From Dasypus novemcinctus (Eukaryota; Chordata; Mammalia; Cingulata; Dasypodidae), in the NCBI RefSeq assembly GCF_030445035.2, contig NC_080678.1:116689947-116753946 (forward strand): 64,000 bases of DNA, given 5' to 3'. A program made the translations under genes and the position numbers. Below the pieces are notes generated by a model that was not told where the DNA came from, searched no databases, and saw only the letters and a program-made list of their open reading frames with translations. Every line of letters starts with the position of its first letter. The stretch's first letter is position 1. This document shows positions 1 to 9,428 of this stretch, piece after piece.

Positions 1-306
1 GCCTTGGCGGCCTTCCTTGTCCTTCCAAATAAGATCTCGGCTGGTTTGAAATGAGGGAGCTGTTCCGGTGGCTCCAATGACGCGGGGGCCGGGGAGCACA
101 TCCCAGTTGTGTGCGGCTGTTTCTGGGAAGCAGGATATTTCTGCCCTGGTGTCAAGGATTCCCTCGAACCATTGGCCTTCAACCTCTAACTCCATTATTG
201 GTTTCTTGGGTCCCAGTGGAACGGTCCACATTACGGCAGGGGGTGGTGGCGTGGGTGAGCGGCCTCTTGCTGGCGGGGCTGAGGCCTGCCCCCTCTCGCG
301 TTTAAA
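1..306 (-). pseudogene. pro: ERV pro (aspartic protease) fragment
   Basis: The - strand frame with an ATG at 229-231 encodes a typical retroviral protease start: a W-T-V-P strand, then the flap-side segment, then an active-site tract at 136-153. Retropepsins use D-T/S-G at this place; here it reads D-T-R-A, so the catalytic triad glycine is replaced. The frame is open from 306 to the window edge. It lies one frame back from the gag start frame, as expected for an enzyme reached by -1 frameshifting. Homology to betaretrovirus-like proteases is inferred from the motif and the position after the zinc knuckles. Confidence 0.72.
300..306 (-). other. Candidate -1 ribosomal frameshift heptamer (TTTAAAC)
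   Basis: On the - strand 300-306 reads TTTAAAC, a classic X-XXY-YYZ slippery heptamer. Counting frames, the TTA and AAC codons are in the same frame as the gag initiator at 1928, and a one-base slip back enters exactly the protease frame. The zinc-knuckle stretch just upstream sits in the third frame, which would require two compensating indels. Whether a downstream pseudoknot exists was not tested. Confidence 0.5.
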
Positions 307-850
307 GGCTGTCGTTGGCTGTTGGGTGGTGCGGGCAGTCACGGGCCCAATGGTATCCTTTGCCGCAGCAGGGACATGGGGTGGGAGGCGCGCATGGTCT
401 GGCTCCTCCGGTGTCTTGAGGCGTGTTCGTGGATGGTCGTGGTTGGGCGGCATGAGGGCATTCGCGGGCAAAATGTCTGGTTTCTCCGCATTTGAAGCAG
501 TCGGAGGAGAGGGACATGGCTGTGGCTATGGCCTGAGCCAGCACGGTGGCCTGCAGGTCTATGTGGGAGCAGGCCAGGATCCAGTCATGTACTCCCCTTT
601 CCTTCATTGGTAGGATGGCTTGTCGGCAGGCATTGGTGGCCCCTTCCAGAATGAGTTCCCGGGCAAGGGCTTGTTGCACATGCTCGCCAGGGACCTTGCG
701 CTTGCAGGCCTCCTGAACCCGGGATACGAAGTTGGCGAAGTCTTCGTCTTTTCATTGGACTAGCTTGGCAAGTGGCTCAGGTCTGGTGGCGGAGCAGCTG
801 CGGAAAGCGCGGAAAGCCAGCTCGCGAAGTTGGAGCCAGAACTCGGGGGG
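302..850 (-). pseudogene. gag: ERV gag, capsid C-terminal and nucleocapsid part
   Basis: This frame carries the end of capsid and the nucleocapsid. Two CCHC zinc knuckles are intact: C61-X2-C64-X4-H69-X4-C74 (DNA 458-499) and C102-X2-C105-X4-H110-X4-C115 (DNA 335-376), numbered from the Met at 679. Upstream of that Met the same frame continues through a stretch resembling the capsid major homology region, but a TGA at 752-754 interrupts it. This frame differs from that of the gag start; the switch probably happened at the run of nine G at 845-853 (C on the coding strand). It ends with TAA at 302-304. Confidence 0.75.
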
Positions 851-1928
851 GGGCGTTGTGATATTGGGCTGGATTGGCGAATTGGCCCGTGCCTGTGTAA
901 GCGTCCGGGGGATGGCGAGCCTCGACACGGGCGTTGTGTGCCACTTGCTTTTCTGCCTCTGATGTAAAGTGAGCACGCCAGTCGATGAATTGGCCGGGGG
1001 TTAGAATGGCCCGAGCGAGGGAAACCCAGTCATACGGAACCGCGAGCTGAGTGCTAAGCTCCTCAAGCAAATGTTGGGCGTACGGGCTACCGAGGCCGTC
1101 CTCTTTAACAGCCTTGCGGAGGTTTTTTATTTCGTCGGCTGTAAAGGGGTACCAATCCTGCGGACGGTGCCGCGAGGGGGCGGCATTCAGCGGGTATAAG
1201 AGCGGCATCTGATGCGCGGGGGCCTCTGCCCACGGGGGCCAAGTACCCATGGGCCCTCTGGCGGATGAGGGATCCGCGGCGGGGGGTGCCCAGGGGGTGG
1301 GGCGAGAACATGGCTCGTCCCAAGATGGCGGCGCCTCACAAGATGGCGGACTGCCCCAGGGGGTAGGCGGCTTGTAAGATGGCGGCCGCTCCTCTTCTGG
1401 CGGGGTCCAAGATGGCGCCGTGGCTGGAGGGGGCGGGTATAGGGGGAGGGACTTCCCTTTATCCTCCCAAGAAGAAGGCGGAAGTTCGCCATCTTGGGGC
1501 GAGGTAGGCGCGTCCGGTTTGGGCGGGCAAGAGTCCAGGGCATTGTTGAGGCGGCTGGACAAGGACTCGGTGTCGGAATCACTGTCTGACTGAGACCCCT
1601 CTCCCTTGCTCTTACCGCAGGTGCAGTGGAAAGCGTCCCGATTGACGGGGGTGCCCTGGAGGCACGAGCGAATGGCGATGAGCGTGGGGAGAAGGCTGGG
1701 GGGAAAACGCTTGTTCTCATACTCCATAGCCGCCGTGACGTGGTCAATGAGGTTAGTGTATGTGTCCGGGTCCCACAGCTGGCAAGTGGAGAGCCAGGGG
1801 TTGAAAGGCAGCAAAAGGTCCCAGTACGTTTGGAACTGCTTTACTGAGACATTCATATGATTGGTGTCTAAAAGGCCGGCAAGGGCCCTAACCTGAGGCG
1901 TCTGGCGGGAGGAAAGACGGCCGCCCAT
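777..1928 (-). pseudogene. gag: ERV gag, matrix to capsid part
   Basis: A 383-codon open frame starts with M-G-G, a glycine at position 2 suitable for N-myristoylation. It then has a matrix-like helical domain (residues about 10-110), a long proline-rich linker (about 140-245), and capsid-like sequence (about 255-350). The start is chosen because it is about 80 bp downstream of the primer binding site and has the myristoylation context. The last 25-30 residues are probably out of frame, because capsid similarity continues in another frame after the G9 run at 845-853. The intact protein would be Gag, the structural precursor; this copy cannot make it. Confidence 0.75.
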
Positions 1929-2010
1929 GGCGCCAACGGCGGGGCCTAGCGAAGACGGGGGTCCTTACCTTGCGGGCGAGGCGGGTGGGGGTCCGGCCGG
2001 GAAGTTGTTG

Positions 2011-2028
2011 CCCCCACGTTGGACACCA
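2011..2028 (-). other. Retroviral primer binding site, tRNA-Lys1,2 type
   Basis: The - strand reads TGGTGTCCAACGTGGGGG two bases after the LTR end. It matches the complement of the 3' end of tRNA-Lys1,2 (TGGCGCCCAACGTGGGGC) except at three positions. This PBS type is used by several class II retroviruses. Confidence 0.75.
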
Positions 2029-2030
2029 AA

Positions 2031-2576
2031 TGTCGCAGTGTGGGCTCGCCCGGAGGGCCGCTGCAGGGGCGGTGTGGGCTCGGGCAGAGGGCTGCAACAC
2101 ACGGAGGGGTCTTCCGAGAAGGCGCTCCGGGGCCGGCAAGGTGCGGAGGACGCGCGGTAGGAAGAAGACTACCGAGGAGACCAGGATCTGTGCGCAAGTC
2201 TGATTTATTCAGGAAGTACAGTGGTTAATATAGGGCGAAGACGGGGGAGGGGCAGGGGGCGTGGCCGGGGGGCGGCAGACGGCTGATAGGTTCGTGCAGG
2301 GTGCATCACTGGTTGCGGGCAGAAGACGGGGTAGCCAGGGTTCTCGGCGGCAGCGAGGCGGGGCTGTCATGGCGCGGCGGTGGCCCTCGGGGGAGAGGCG
2401 GGGTTAGGCCACCAAGGGGGAAGTGGGTGCAGCTGGGCAGAGGGGCGGGCAGTACGCCCGAACCCCAAGCGGAGGGCCTTAACGCCCGTTCCCGCCACCC
2501 GGGTCCGACTCGCACCGGCGCCTGGAGACGAGCTGACCCTTGCTGTCGCCGCGCTCCCACACGGTGCCACCCTACA
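2031..2576 (-). repeat. 5' LTR of the class II ERV (546 bp)
   Basis: The element begins TGT and ends ACA on the - strand. It contains a TATA-like box (2225-2234) and a polyadenylation signal AATAAA (2204-2209) in the expected order, followed by about 170 bp of U5. The left boundary is fixed by the PBS. The right boundary is fixed by the abrupt start of L1 ORF2 3' sequence at 2577. It is GC-rich, unlike the surrounding L1. Confidence 0.85.
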
Positions 2577-3260
2577 ATGGGCAAAGGACTTGAACAGACA
2601 TTTCTCCAAAGAAGATATACAAATAGGCAATAGACATATGAAAAGATGTTCACCACTATTAGCCATTGAGAAAATGCAAATCTAAACCACAATAAGATAC
2701 CATCTCACATCCATGATATTACAATCTGAAAATAACAAGTGTTGAAGAGGATATAGAGAAACTGAAACTCTAGAGCATTGTTAGTGGAATGAAAAATGGT
2801 GCAGCAATTGTAGAAAGCAATATATCAAGTCCTCAAAAAGTTAAATACAACATTACCATATGACCTGGTAATTCCACTTCTAGGTATATACCCAAAGGAG
2901 TGAAAATAAAGTCTCAAACAAATATTTGTACACTAATGTTTATCATAGCAGTATTCACAATAACCAAAATGTGAAACAACCTGTGTCTATCAACAAATAA
3001 ATGAATAAACAAAATATAGTACATATACACAATGGAATATTATTCAGTCAGAAGAAAGAATGAAGTTATAAGATATATAGCAACATGGAAGAACACTGAA
3101 AACATTAAGCCCAGTGAAATCAACAAGTTATATAAAGACAAATACTATAAGGTATCACTTAAAGGAAATGACTAGAAACAGCAAAATTGCAGAGAAAGAA
3201 AACAGATTAGAAGTTACGAGCTCATGGGGATAAAGGTAAGGGAGTATTTGTTTTTAAGAA
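2577..3260 (+). mobile_element. L1 3' end fragment (ORF2 C-terminus and 3' UTR)
   Basis: Sequence from 2577 follows the well-known L1 ORF2 3' region (the ATGGGCAAAGGACTTGAACA tract) and continues to a degraded A-rich end. It is 5'-truncated here by the ERV LTR, so the remainder should lie beyond the provirus outside the window. It has several frameshifts and is an old copy. Confidence 0.8.
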
Positions 3261-3279
3261 TTAAATGTTTTAAAATAAA

Positions 3280-4335
3280 TTTTTAAAAACAGCAGCATTA
3301 AACTCATATATATGTATATATGCAATAAAAAATTACAGAACCAAAAGGAGAACTGGAGAAATCCACAATCATAGTAGAGGTTTAACATATCTTTCTCAGT
3401 AATCGATGGAGCAATTGGACAAAAAAAAAAATCAGAAAAGGTGAAGAGGGAAACGGACTTGGCCCAGTGGTTAGGGCGTCCGTCTACCACATGGGAGGTC
3501 CGCGGTTCAAACCCCAGGCCTCCTTGACCCGTGTGGAGCTGGCCCATGCGCAGTGCTGATGCGCGCAAGGAGTGCCGCGCCACGCAGGGGTGTCCCCCGC
3601 GCAGGGGAGCCCCACGCGCAAGGAGTGCGCCCCGTAAGGAGAGCCGCCCAGCGCGAAAGAAAGTGCAGCCTGCCCAGGAATGGCGCCGCCCACACTTCCC
3701 ATGCCGCTGACGCCGCTGACGACAACAGAAGCGGACAAAGAAACAAGACGCAGCAAATAGACACAGAGAACAGACAACCGGGGCAGGGGGGACATTAAAT
3801 AAATAAATAAATAAATCTAAAAAAAAAAAAAAAAAGGACCTGCTATAGTTTGCCATGTGGAACTAAAAATATTAGAAAGAAAAGAAAAGGTGAAGAAGAT
3901 TTAAACAATAATAATAATCTATATGACCTTAATAACAGTTATGAAACACTACACCCAACTATTGCAAAATACATATTCTTTTAAATCCACATGGAATGTT
4001 TACCAAAATTGCCCATAAAACTAGGCCATAAAGCAGACTCAGTAAATTTCAAAGGACTGCAACTATACAGAGTCTGTTCTCAGATCAAAACACAATTTAA
4101 AAAATGAGTAACAAAAGATAAATAAAAATTTCCAAATATTTGGAAATTAAGAACCACACTTCTAAATAGCCCAGACATTTTCTAGTTATCATTGTGCTAT
4201 TTCCATAATGTAAATTAGATTTTACAATGGAAATTATGTTTTGCTAAAAAGTAATGAAAATAAAATATATCAAAAAGGATAAAGTGCAGCTTAAGCAGTG
4301 ATTAGAAGAAAATCTATAGCTTTAAAGATACATTA
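3280..4335 (+). mobile_element. L1 ORF2 internal fragment split by a SINE
   Basis: Degenerate L1 ORF2 endonuclease-to-RT linker sequence in sense orientation. A DAS SINE plus about 46 bp of extra DNA interrupts it (3448-3882), after which L1 similarity resumes. It is not open in any frame. Confidence 0.65.
3448..3835 (+). mobile_element. DAS-type tRNA-derived SINE
   Basis: The 5' tRNA-like head has an A box near 3459-3470 and a B box near 3504-3514, followed by the armadillo-type tail region, an (AAAT)n stretch and an A-run ending at 3835. It retains many CpGs, so it is relatively young. A 14-bp direct repeat (3434-3447 and 3883-3896) brackets the SINE plus 46 bp downstream of the A-run. Confidence 0.9.
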
Positions 4336-5159
4336 AAGGACTGTGAGAAGATGGTGATGAACTAACAGGCAGAGTCAAATGTTCTCACGAAAACAATGGA
4401 GAAAAAACCAAAAGCTGTCCGAGGGACCTGCTTTGGGGATCAGCAGACCACAACAGTACTACACCACTCCCAGGAGGGTGAGGGACAGAGAGACGAAGAA
4501 GCCGAAATGACAAACCTGAGCTACAAAGCCCTGGGGTGGCCAGGAAGAGCTCCTCTCCCCCACCCCCAAATATTAAGCTGGGGTAAAACACTGACCTCAC
4601 TGCAGCTGATTGAAAGGGGAGCAGACATCTTCCTCCCTGTCAGCTGTTTCAAGGGAAAGGGGAGAGTGAGATCAGGGTGAATTCAGTGAATTCAGCCAGC
4701 AGAGACTGCTCTGAATCTCCAATCTGGAGAGTCAACACAGGAACACAGGAAAGCCAAGACATACACCTCTGTGGAAAGGTGTGCTGACTAGTGCCATCTG
4801 CTGGCCAGTCTGGAAATTGCATTGACAACAACTGTGCTCTCTGTATCCAACCCCTGGGAGAAAATCTGCACCCCACTAGTGAGTTCCTGGCCTGATATTG
4901 AAAACTTTAGCTGGAAAATTTTAAAGACTGAGAATAAGTTGAACCAAATATCAAAGAATAACTGTGAAAAAAAAAATAGGCAAGAGGGAGAAATTAACCA
5001 TTAGAGTAAATTTACCAACATATTCAGATGTCTAGACTTCAGCAAAAAAAATAACAAGCCATACTAGGCTTGTTATACAGGAAGAGATGGCCCAGCCAAA
5101 AGAACAAACCAAATATCCTGAAGAGATACAGGATTTAATACAATTAGTGATAATCACTC

Positions 5160-5534
5160 TGTGGGAGGAAGGGCGCCCGGCTTGCCACAGTAGCAAACGG
5201 TGCGGCAAGAGGTGATACCGCCTCTGCCCACTGGGCCTAGATAAGGTGACTACGCCTGACTAGGCCTTTGCTGCTAGCGGCTGGCCGGCACCGCCCTCCC
5301 CCTTTCTATCTCCCGCCTAGCCCAACATCCGGCCAGCTCTCACTCCCCCTTTCCCCTCCCCTATTCCAAACCTCTCAGCCAGCCCTCTGCCTAGCAACCG
5401 CTTACAATCACCTATCAGGAAGCAGTACCCGCCCGCACCTATCAAATCCCTCCACGCAGTCCCTAACCCTATAAAGCTGTGTCCCCTTCCGCAATAAACC
5501 GGACTTGCACACAGACCTAGCCGCCCCAGCCGCA
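5160..5534 (+). mobile_element. Solo LTR (375 bp) with perfect 6-bp target duplication
   Basis: The element begins TGTGGGAGG and ends CAGCCGCA and is flanked on both sides by TCACTC (5154-5159 and 5535-5540). A TATAAA-like box (5470-5475) precedes AATAAA (5493-5498). The 6-bp duplication fits class II ERV integration. No internal retroviral sequence remains, so it arose by LTR-LTR recombination. It sits in L1 ORF1. Confidence 0.88.
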
Positions 5535-5604
5535 TCACTCAACGCTCCTAAATCACTTGACAAAATTTAAAGTAAGTATGACTAAAGAAATAAAAGATAT
5601 TAAG

Positions 5605-6033
5605 GGAAGCCGATTTGGCCCAACAGATAGGGCATCCACCTACCACATGGAAAGTTCAAGGTTCAAACCCAGGGCCTCCTGACCCATGTGATGAGCTGGG
5701 CCACACACAGTTCTGATGCACACAAGGAGTGCCGTGCCATGCAAAGGTGTCCCCCACGTAGGGGAGCCCCACGCACAAGGACTGTACCCCATAAGGAGAG
5801 TCGCCTAGCGCAAAAAAAGTGCAGCCTGCCCAGGAATGGTGCCGCACACACGGAGAGGTGGCGTAGCAAGATGACACAACAAAAACAAGACAGATTCTAG
5901 GTGTCACTGACAAGAATACAAAGCGGACACAGAAGAACACAAAGCGAATGGACACAGAGAGCAGACAACTGGGGGGGGCAGGGAAGGGGAGAGAAATAAA
6001 TAAAAAATAAATCTTAAAAAATTTTGAAAAAAG
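5605..6033 (+). mobile_element. DAS-type SINE
   Basis: tRNA-like head with a B box near 5660, tail region, and an A-rich end. Target duplications GATATTAAG lie at 5596-5604 and 6034-6042. It is more diverged than the SINE at 3448. It sits inside L1 ORF1. Confidence 0.88.
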
Positions 6034-6990
6034 GATATTAAGAAGACAGTGGGAGAGCATAAAGAACAATTCGAAAGCCTGCAAGGAAAAGTAGCAGACC
6101 TTATGGGAAAGACACAATGGATGAGATTAAAAATACATTAGAGACACAGAAGAGCAGATTTGAAATTGCCTGAAAACAGAATTAGTGGTTTTGAAGACAG
6201 AACATCTAAACTGGAAAAGACAGGGGAATGGGAAAAAAAATGGAACAGAGATTCAGGGAATTGAATGACAATGTGAAACTCACATTACTGGTGTCCCAGA
6301 AGGAGAAGAAAATGGAAAAGGGGAAGAAAGAATATTTGAGGAAATAATAACTGAAAACTTCCCAACCCTTAGGAAGGACATAAATATCAATATCCAAGAA
6401 GGACAACGCACCCCAAACCAAATAAATCCAAACAGATCTACCCCCAGACACCTACTATTCAGAACGACAAACATCAGAGATAAAGAGGAGTCTGAAAGCA
6501 GCAAGAGAAAAGCAAAGCATCATGTACAAGGGAAATTTGATAAGATTAAGTGCAGACTTCTCATCAGAAACCAGAGGTATGAAGAAAGTGGCATGATGTA
6601 TTTAAGGTACTAAAAGAGAAAAACTGCCAGCCAAGAATTCTGTACCTGGCAAAGCTGTCCTTCAAAAATAAAGGTGAGTGCAAAGTCTTCACAGATAAAA
6701 AATGAGAGAATATGTAACCAAAAGACCAGATTTGCAAGACATACTAAAGGGGGTGCTGCAGCCTGAAAGGAAAAAATAAGGGTGAGAGATTTGAAGAGGA
6801 GTTTAGAAATGAAGATTAGGAAGGGTAAACTAAAGGATAAGCAGACAGACAATACAATGAAATGACAACATAGAGCCAAAGGACAAAATGGATGAAATAA
6901 GTAATGCCTTTACAGTAATAACACTGAATGTTAATGGATTGAACTCCCCAATCAAAAGACTGATAGAATGGATAAAAATATATGAGCCAT

Positions 6991-7611
6991 TGTATTAGTC
7001 AGTCAAAGGGGTGCTGATGCAAAGTACCAGAAACCTGCTGGTTTTATAAAGGGTATTTATTTGGGGTAGAAGCTTACAGTTACCAGGCCCTAGAGTCCAT
7101 CTCAAACTACCATAAGAGGTACTTTCTCACCCAGTCATGTGCCACATGTTGAGCAAGATGGCAGGCGATGTTTGTGATGGTTCAGCCTTCTTCTACCTCT
7201 GAAGACTCAGCTTCTTCCAATATCAGTTGTAGGCTGGGATAAGTCTTGTCTCTCTCCTGGGGCTTGTTTCTCACCTAGGTTCAGCTGTAGCTGTAGGCTA
7301 TCAGGCTCATTCTCTTCCTGGGGCCTCCACTTTGTCTATGGAGTTGTCTTTATTCCTCTGTGTTCTTCTCCTACGTATTTATTTCCCAGGGCTCCAGCAT
7401 CAAAACCCAAACTCTCTCCTCTGCTGTGTCATTTTCTCTGAGTCCTTGCCCACCAGGGGGCAGGGACTCAACATCCTACTGACGTGGCCAAATCAAAACC
7501 CGAATCTTAATCTAATCAAGTGAAAGTGGAACCTCTGACTCTAATACAATCTAATCCACCCAAAGGAATAGACCAGTTTACAAACATAATCCAATACCTA
7601 TTTTTGCTACA
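6991..7611 (-). mobile_element. Solo LTR of the TGTAGCAG...AATACA family, copy 1
   Basis: The ends are TGTATTAG and GCTACA on the + strand. The flanking 5-mers GCCAT (6986-6990) and GTCAT (7612-7616) are a decayed target duplication. It shares its whole length with copies at 14863, 20719, 47686, 52343 and 59673. Terminal TGT/ACA plus 5-bp duplications fit an ERV-L/MaLR-type LTR; the family name is an inference. It is inserted in L1 ORF2. Confidence 0.8.
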
Positions 7612-7680
7612 GTCATCTACATGTTGTCTACAAGAGATCTACCTCAGACATAAGGACACAATCAGATTAAAAGTGAAAGG

Positions 7681-8069
7681 CTGGATGGGAAGTGGATTTG
7701 GCTCAACTGATGGAGCATCTGCCTACCATGTGGGAGGTCCAAGGTTCAAACCCAGGGCCTCCTGACCCATGTGGTGAGCTGGCCCATGAGCAGTGCTGAT
7801 GCATGCAAGGAGTGCCATGCCAGGCAAGGGGTGTCCCCCACATAGGGAAGCCCCACATGCAAGGAGTGCACCCTGCAGTGAGAGCACAGCCTGCCCAGGA
7901 GTGGCACCACACACACAGAAAGCTGATGCAGCAAGATGACACCCCGAGGCCACTGACAAAAATGCAAGTGGACACAGAAGAGCATGCAGCAAGTGGACAC
8001 AGAGAACAGACAACGGGAGGGCAGGGGAAGGGGAGAGAAATAAATAAAAAATAAATCTTTAAAACAAAA
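7681..8069 (+). mobile_element. DAS-type SINE
   Basis: Head with A and B boxes (B box near 7743), tail region and A-rich end. Target duplication AAGTGAAAGG lies at 7671-7680 and 8070-8079. CpGs are largely lost to TG/CA, so it is older than the copy at 3448. It is inserted in L1 ORF2. Confidence 0.88.
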
Positions 8070-8115
8070 AAGTGAAAGGTTAGAAAAAGGCATTCCATGC
8101 AAATAGTAACCAAAA

Positions 8116-8755
8116 AAGAGCTGCAGTAGACCAGATAAATGTAAAATAACATTACAGTATATGGACAATAATTACTCAGTGCAACTGGCAAATTGTTCCT
8201 GTGACAGTATTCTGCATTTTTTTTCATACAAAACACACACTTGCTTTTAATTGATGAGGGCTGCAAAAGAGATATACTTTTGGATACTACATTTTCTTTA
8301 CCCTTTTTTATTCATACTCTTTAAAATAATCTGGATCAATAATGATTTAGCATTATTACTACTAAACAAGATTTTTAGCTCTTCTACCTCATAAAATTAT
8401 GAGTTGGAAAATTGTTATCTTCCGTAATATTCATTCTAATAAGATGCTAAGAATTCCTAAAAGGAATTTGATTATCTAGAAAGAATTATGGCCTAAATGG
8501 AAATTAAATAACTAAAAAATAAACTAATAATTTATTCATTCTTAGAGATTATGTCCAATAGTTAAAACTACAGTATAAAAATTAGTTATGTTATAATTAA
8601 TTTCTACTATATTAGAATTTTTATTTACAAGTATTTATTGCTATGCCATCTATTTTTATAATTATGTTAAATCTAACCCAGCCTTGCACTCACGTTTAAA
8701 ATTTGTAACTTCTTTCAGTCTATTTTTCTATTTATTTTACAATTTTACAATAAAG
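8116..8755. other. AT-rich stretch without recognisable features
   Basis: No conserved open frame, RNA gene or clear repeat boundary is visible. It may be a decayed L1 interior linking the flanking L1 pieces. Confidence 0.5.
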
Positions 8756-9085
8756 TACTTTTTATCCACTAAAAAAGCCATTGATTATATACTTTGGATA
8801 GATTATATGGTATATGACTATATCTCAATCAAACTGCTTAATAAACAAATAAATAGTTGTGTAAGAATAGCCAGAAATAGCAGTTATGTATAGCAGGGGG
8901 AGCAGAGAGGTTTAGAGGTGAGGAATTTTGTCTGCTTTTTTATTATTATTATTGAAATAATGAAAACACTTTAATAATGATTCAAGTGACGAATGCACAA
9001 CTATGTGATTATACCAAATACCACTGATTGTACACTTTGGATGAATTGTATGATGTATTGTATGACAAGGACTTTGTTAAATGGA
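8756..9085 (+). mobile_element. L1 3' UTR end fragment
   Basis: It closely matches, in opposite orientation, the L1 3' end at 14575-14862. It contains two copies of a CATTGATTATATACTTTGGAT-like motif about 250 bp apart (near 8779 and 9026). Confidence 0.7.
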
Positions 9086-9333
9086 TAAGAAACTGCTTTA
9101 CCAGCGCAGGCCCCATAAATGGAACCCCAGATGACTTTGATGTTTTGGGGTATCCTAAAGACTTCCAGGACATTGTCTACAACTCCAACTCTGAATTTCA
9201 TGTGCAACCCTAACCAACACTGCAATTCCTCTGCCTCACCATTCTGTGAACCACCTTCCAATGTCTGGCACACCCTTGCTCAGTAGCGATGTTCACTTTA
9301 TTCACACACTCGAGCCACGAGAACTGAATTTAC
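9086..9333. other. PRMT2 intron 2, unassigned part
   Basis: Unique-looking sequence between an L1 end and the PRMT2 exon. A 61-codon + strand frame here begins inside L1 3' UTR sequence and matches no family I recognise. Confidence 0.5.
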
Positions 9334-9372
9334 CTGTGGGTCCTTTGTGGTGCCATCGCCTGGATTTGCCAT
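9334..9372 (-). CDS. PRMT2: PRMT2 first coding exon (13 codons, partial gene)
   Basis: On the - strand a pyrimidine-rich acceptor ends at about 9429-9430 (a second AG is 3 bp downstream) and opens a roughly 95-bp exon. Its ATG is at 9370-9372, and it ends at 9334 with CCACAG before a consensus donor GTAAAT. The 13 residues (MANPGDGTTKDPQ) match in length and partly in sequence the 13-residue first coding exon of human PRMT2 as I remember it. PRMT2 is an SH3-containing type I protein arginine methyltransferase and nuclear-receptor coactivator; the SH3 and methyltransferase exons must lie left of position 1. The call is supported by the CpG island 2.4 kb upstream and by the position head-to-head with S100B. 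The match is short, so confidence is moderate. Confidence 0.62.
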
Positions 9373-9428
9373 AGTTTTGTAAGGCTCTCCTCATAGCTGC
9401 CGCCTTTAGAGCTTCATTCTCCCCTCTA

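Larger units (their letters stand above)
1..2576 (-). mobile_element. Class II (betaretrovirus-like) endogenous provirus, 5' part, cut by the window edge
   Basis: Reading right to left on the - strand, a 546-bp LTR (2031-2576) is followed by a tRNA-Lys-type primer binding site, then a gag beginning near 1928, zinc knuckles near 335-499, and the start of a protease domain that runs off the left edge. This order is that of a simple retrovirus, and the Lys-type PBS with a gag-pro frame change points to class II. Coding is broken by at least one frameshift, one stop and a changed protease active site, so the copy is dead. The LTR interrupts an L1, whose 3' portion resumes at 2577. The 3' LTR and the partner target-site duplication lie outside the window. 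Confidence 0.85.
4336..8115 (+). mobile_element. L1 5' part: 5' UTR, ORF1 and ORF2 start, heavily interrupted
   Basis: Sense L1 sequence runs from a 5' UTR-like part (about 4336-5100) through ORF1-like sequence (about 5540-6890) to the ORF2 start near 6920-6985, where the L-N-V-N-G-L-N-S-P motif is recognisable. ORF2 resumes at 7617-7680 and 8080-8110. Four later elements sit inside it: a solo LTR (5160-5534), a SINE (5605-6033), an LTR (6991-7611) and a SINE (7681-8069). Many stops make it non-coding. Confidence 0.75.

Noticed and set aside
3448..3835. tRNA gene call at the SINE heads
   Set aside because: A and B boxes belong to SINE heads; the sequences do not fold into complete tRNAs and are followed by SINE tails.
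9028..9213. Small + strand frame near the PRMT2 exon
   Set aside because: It starts inside an L1 3' UTR fragment and matches nothing I recognise.
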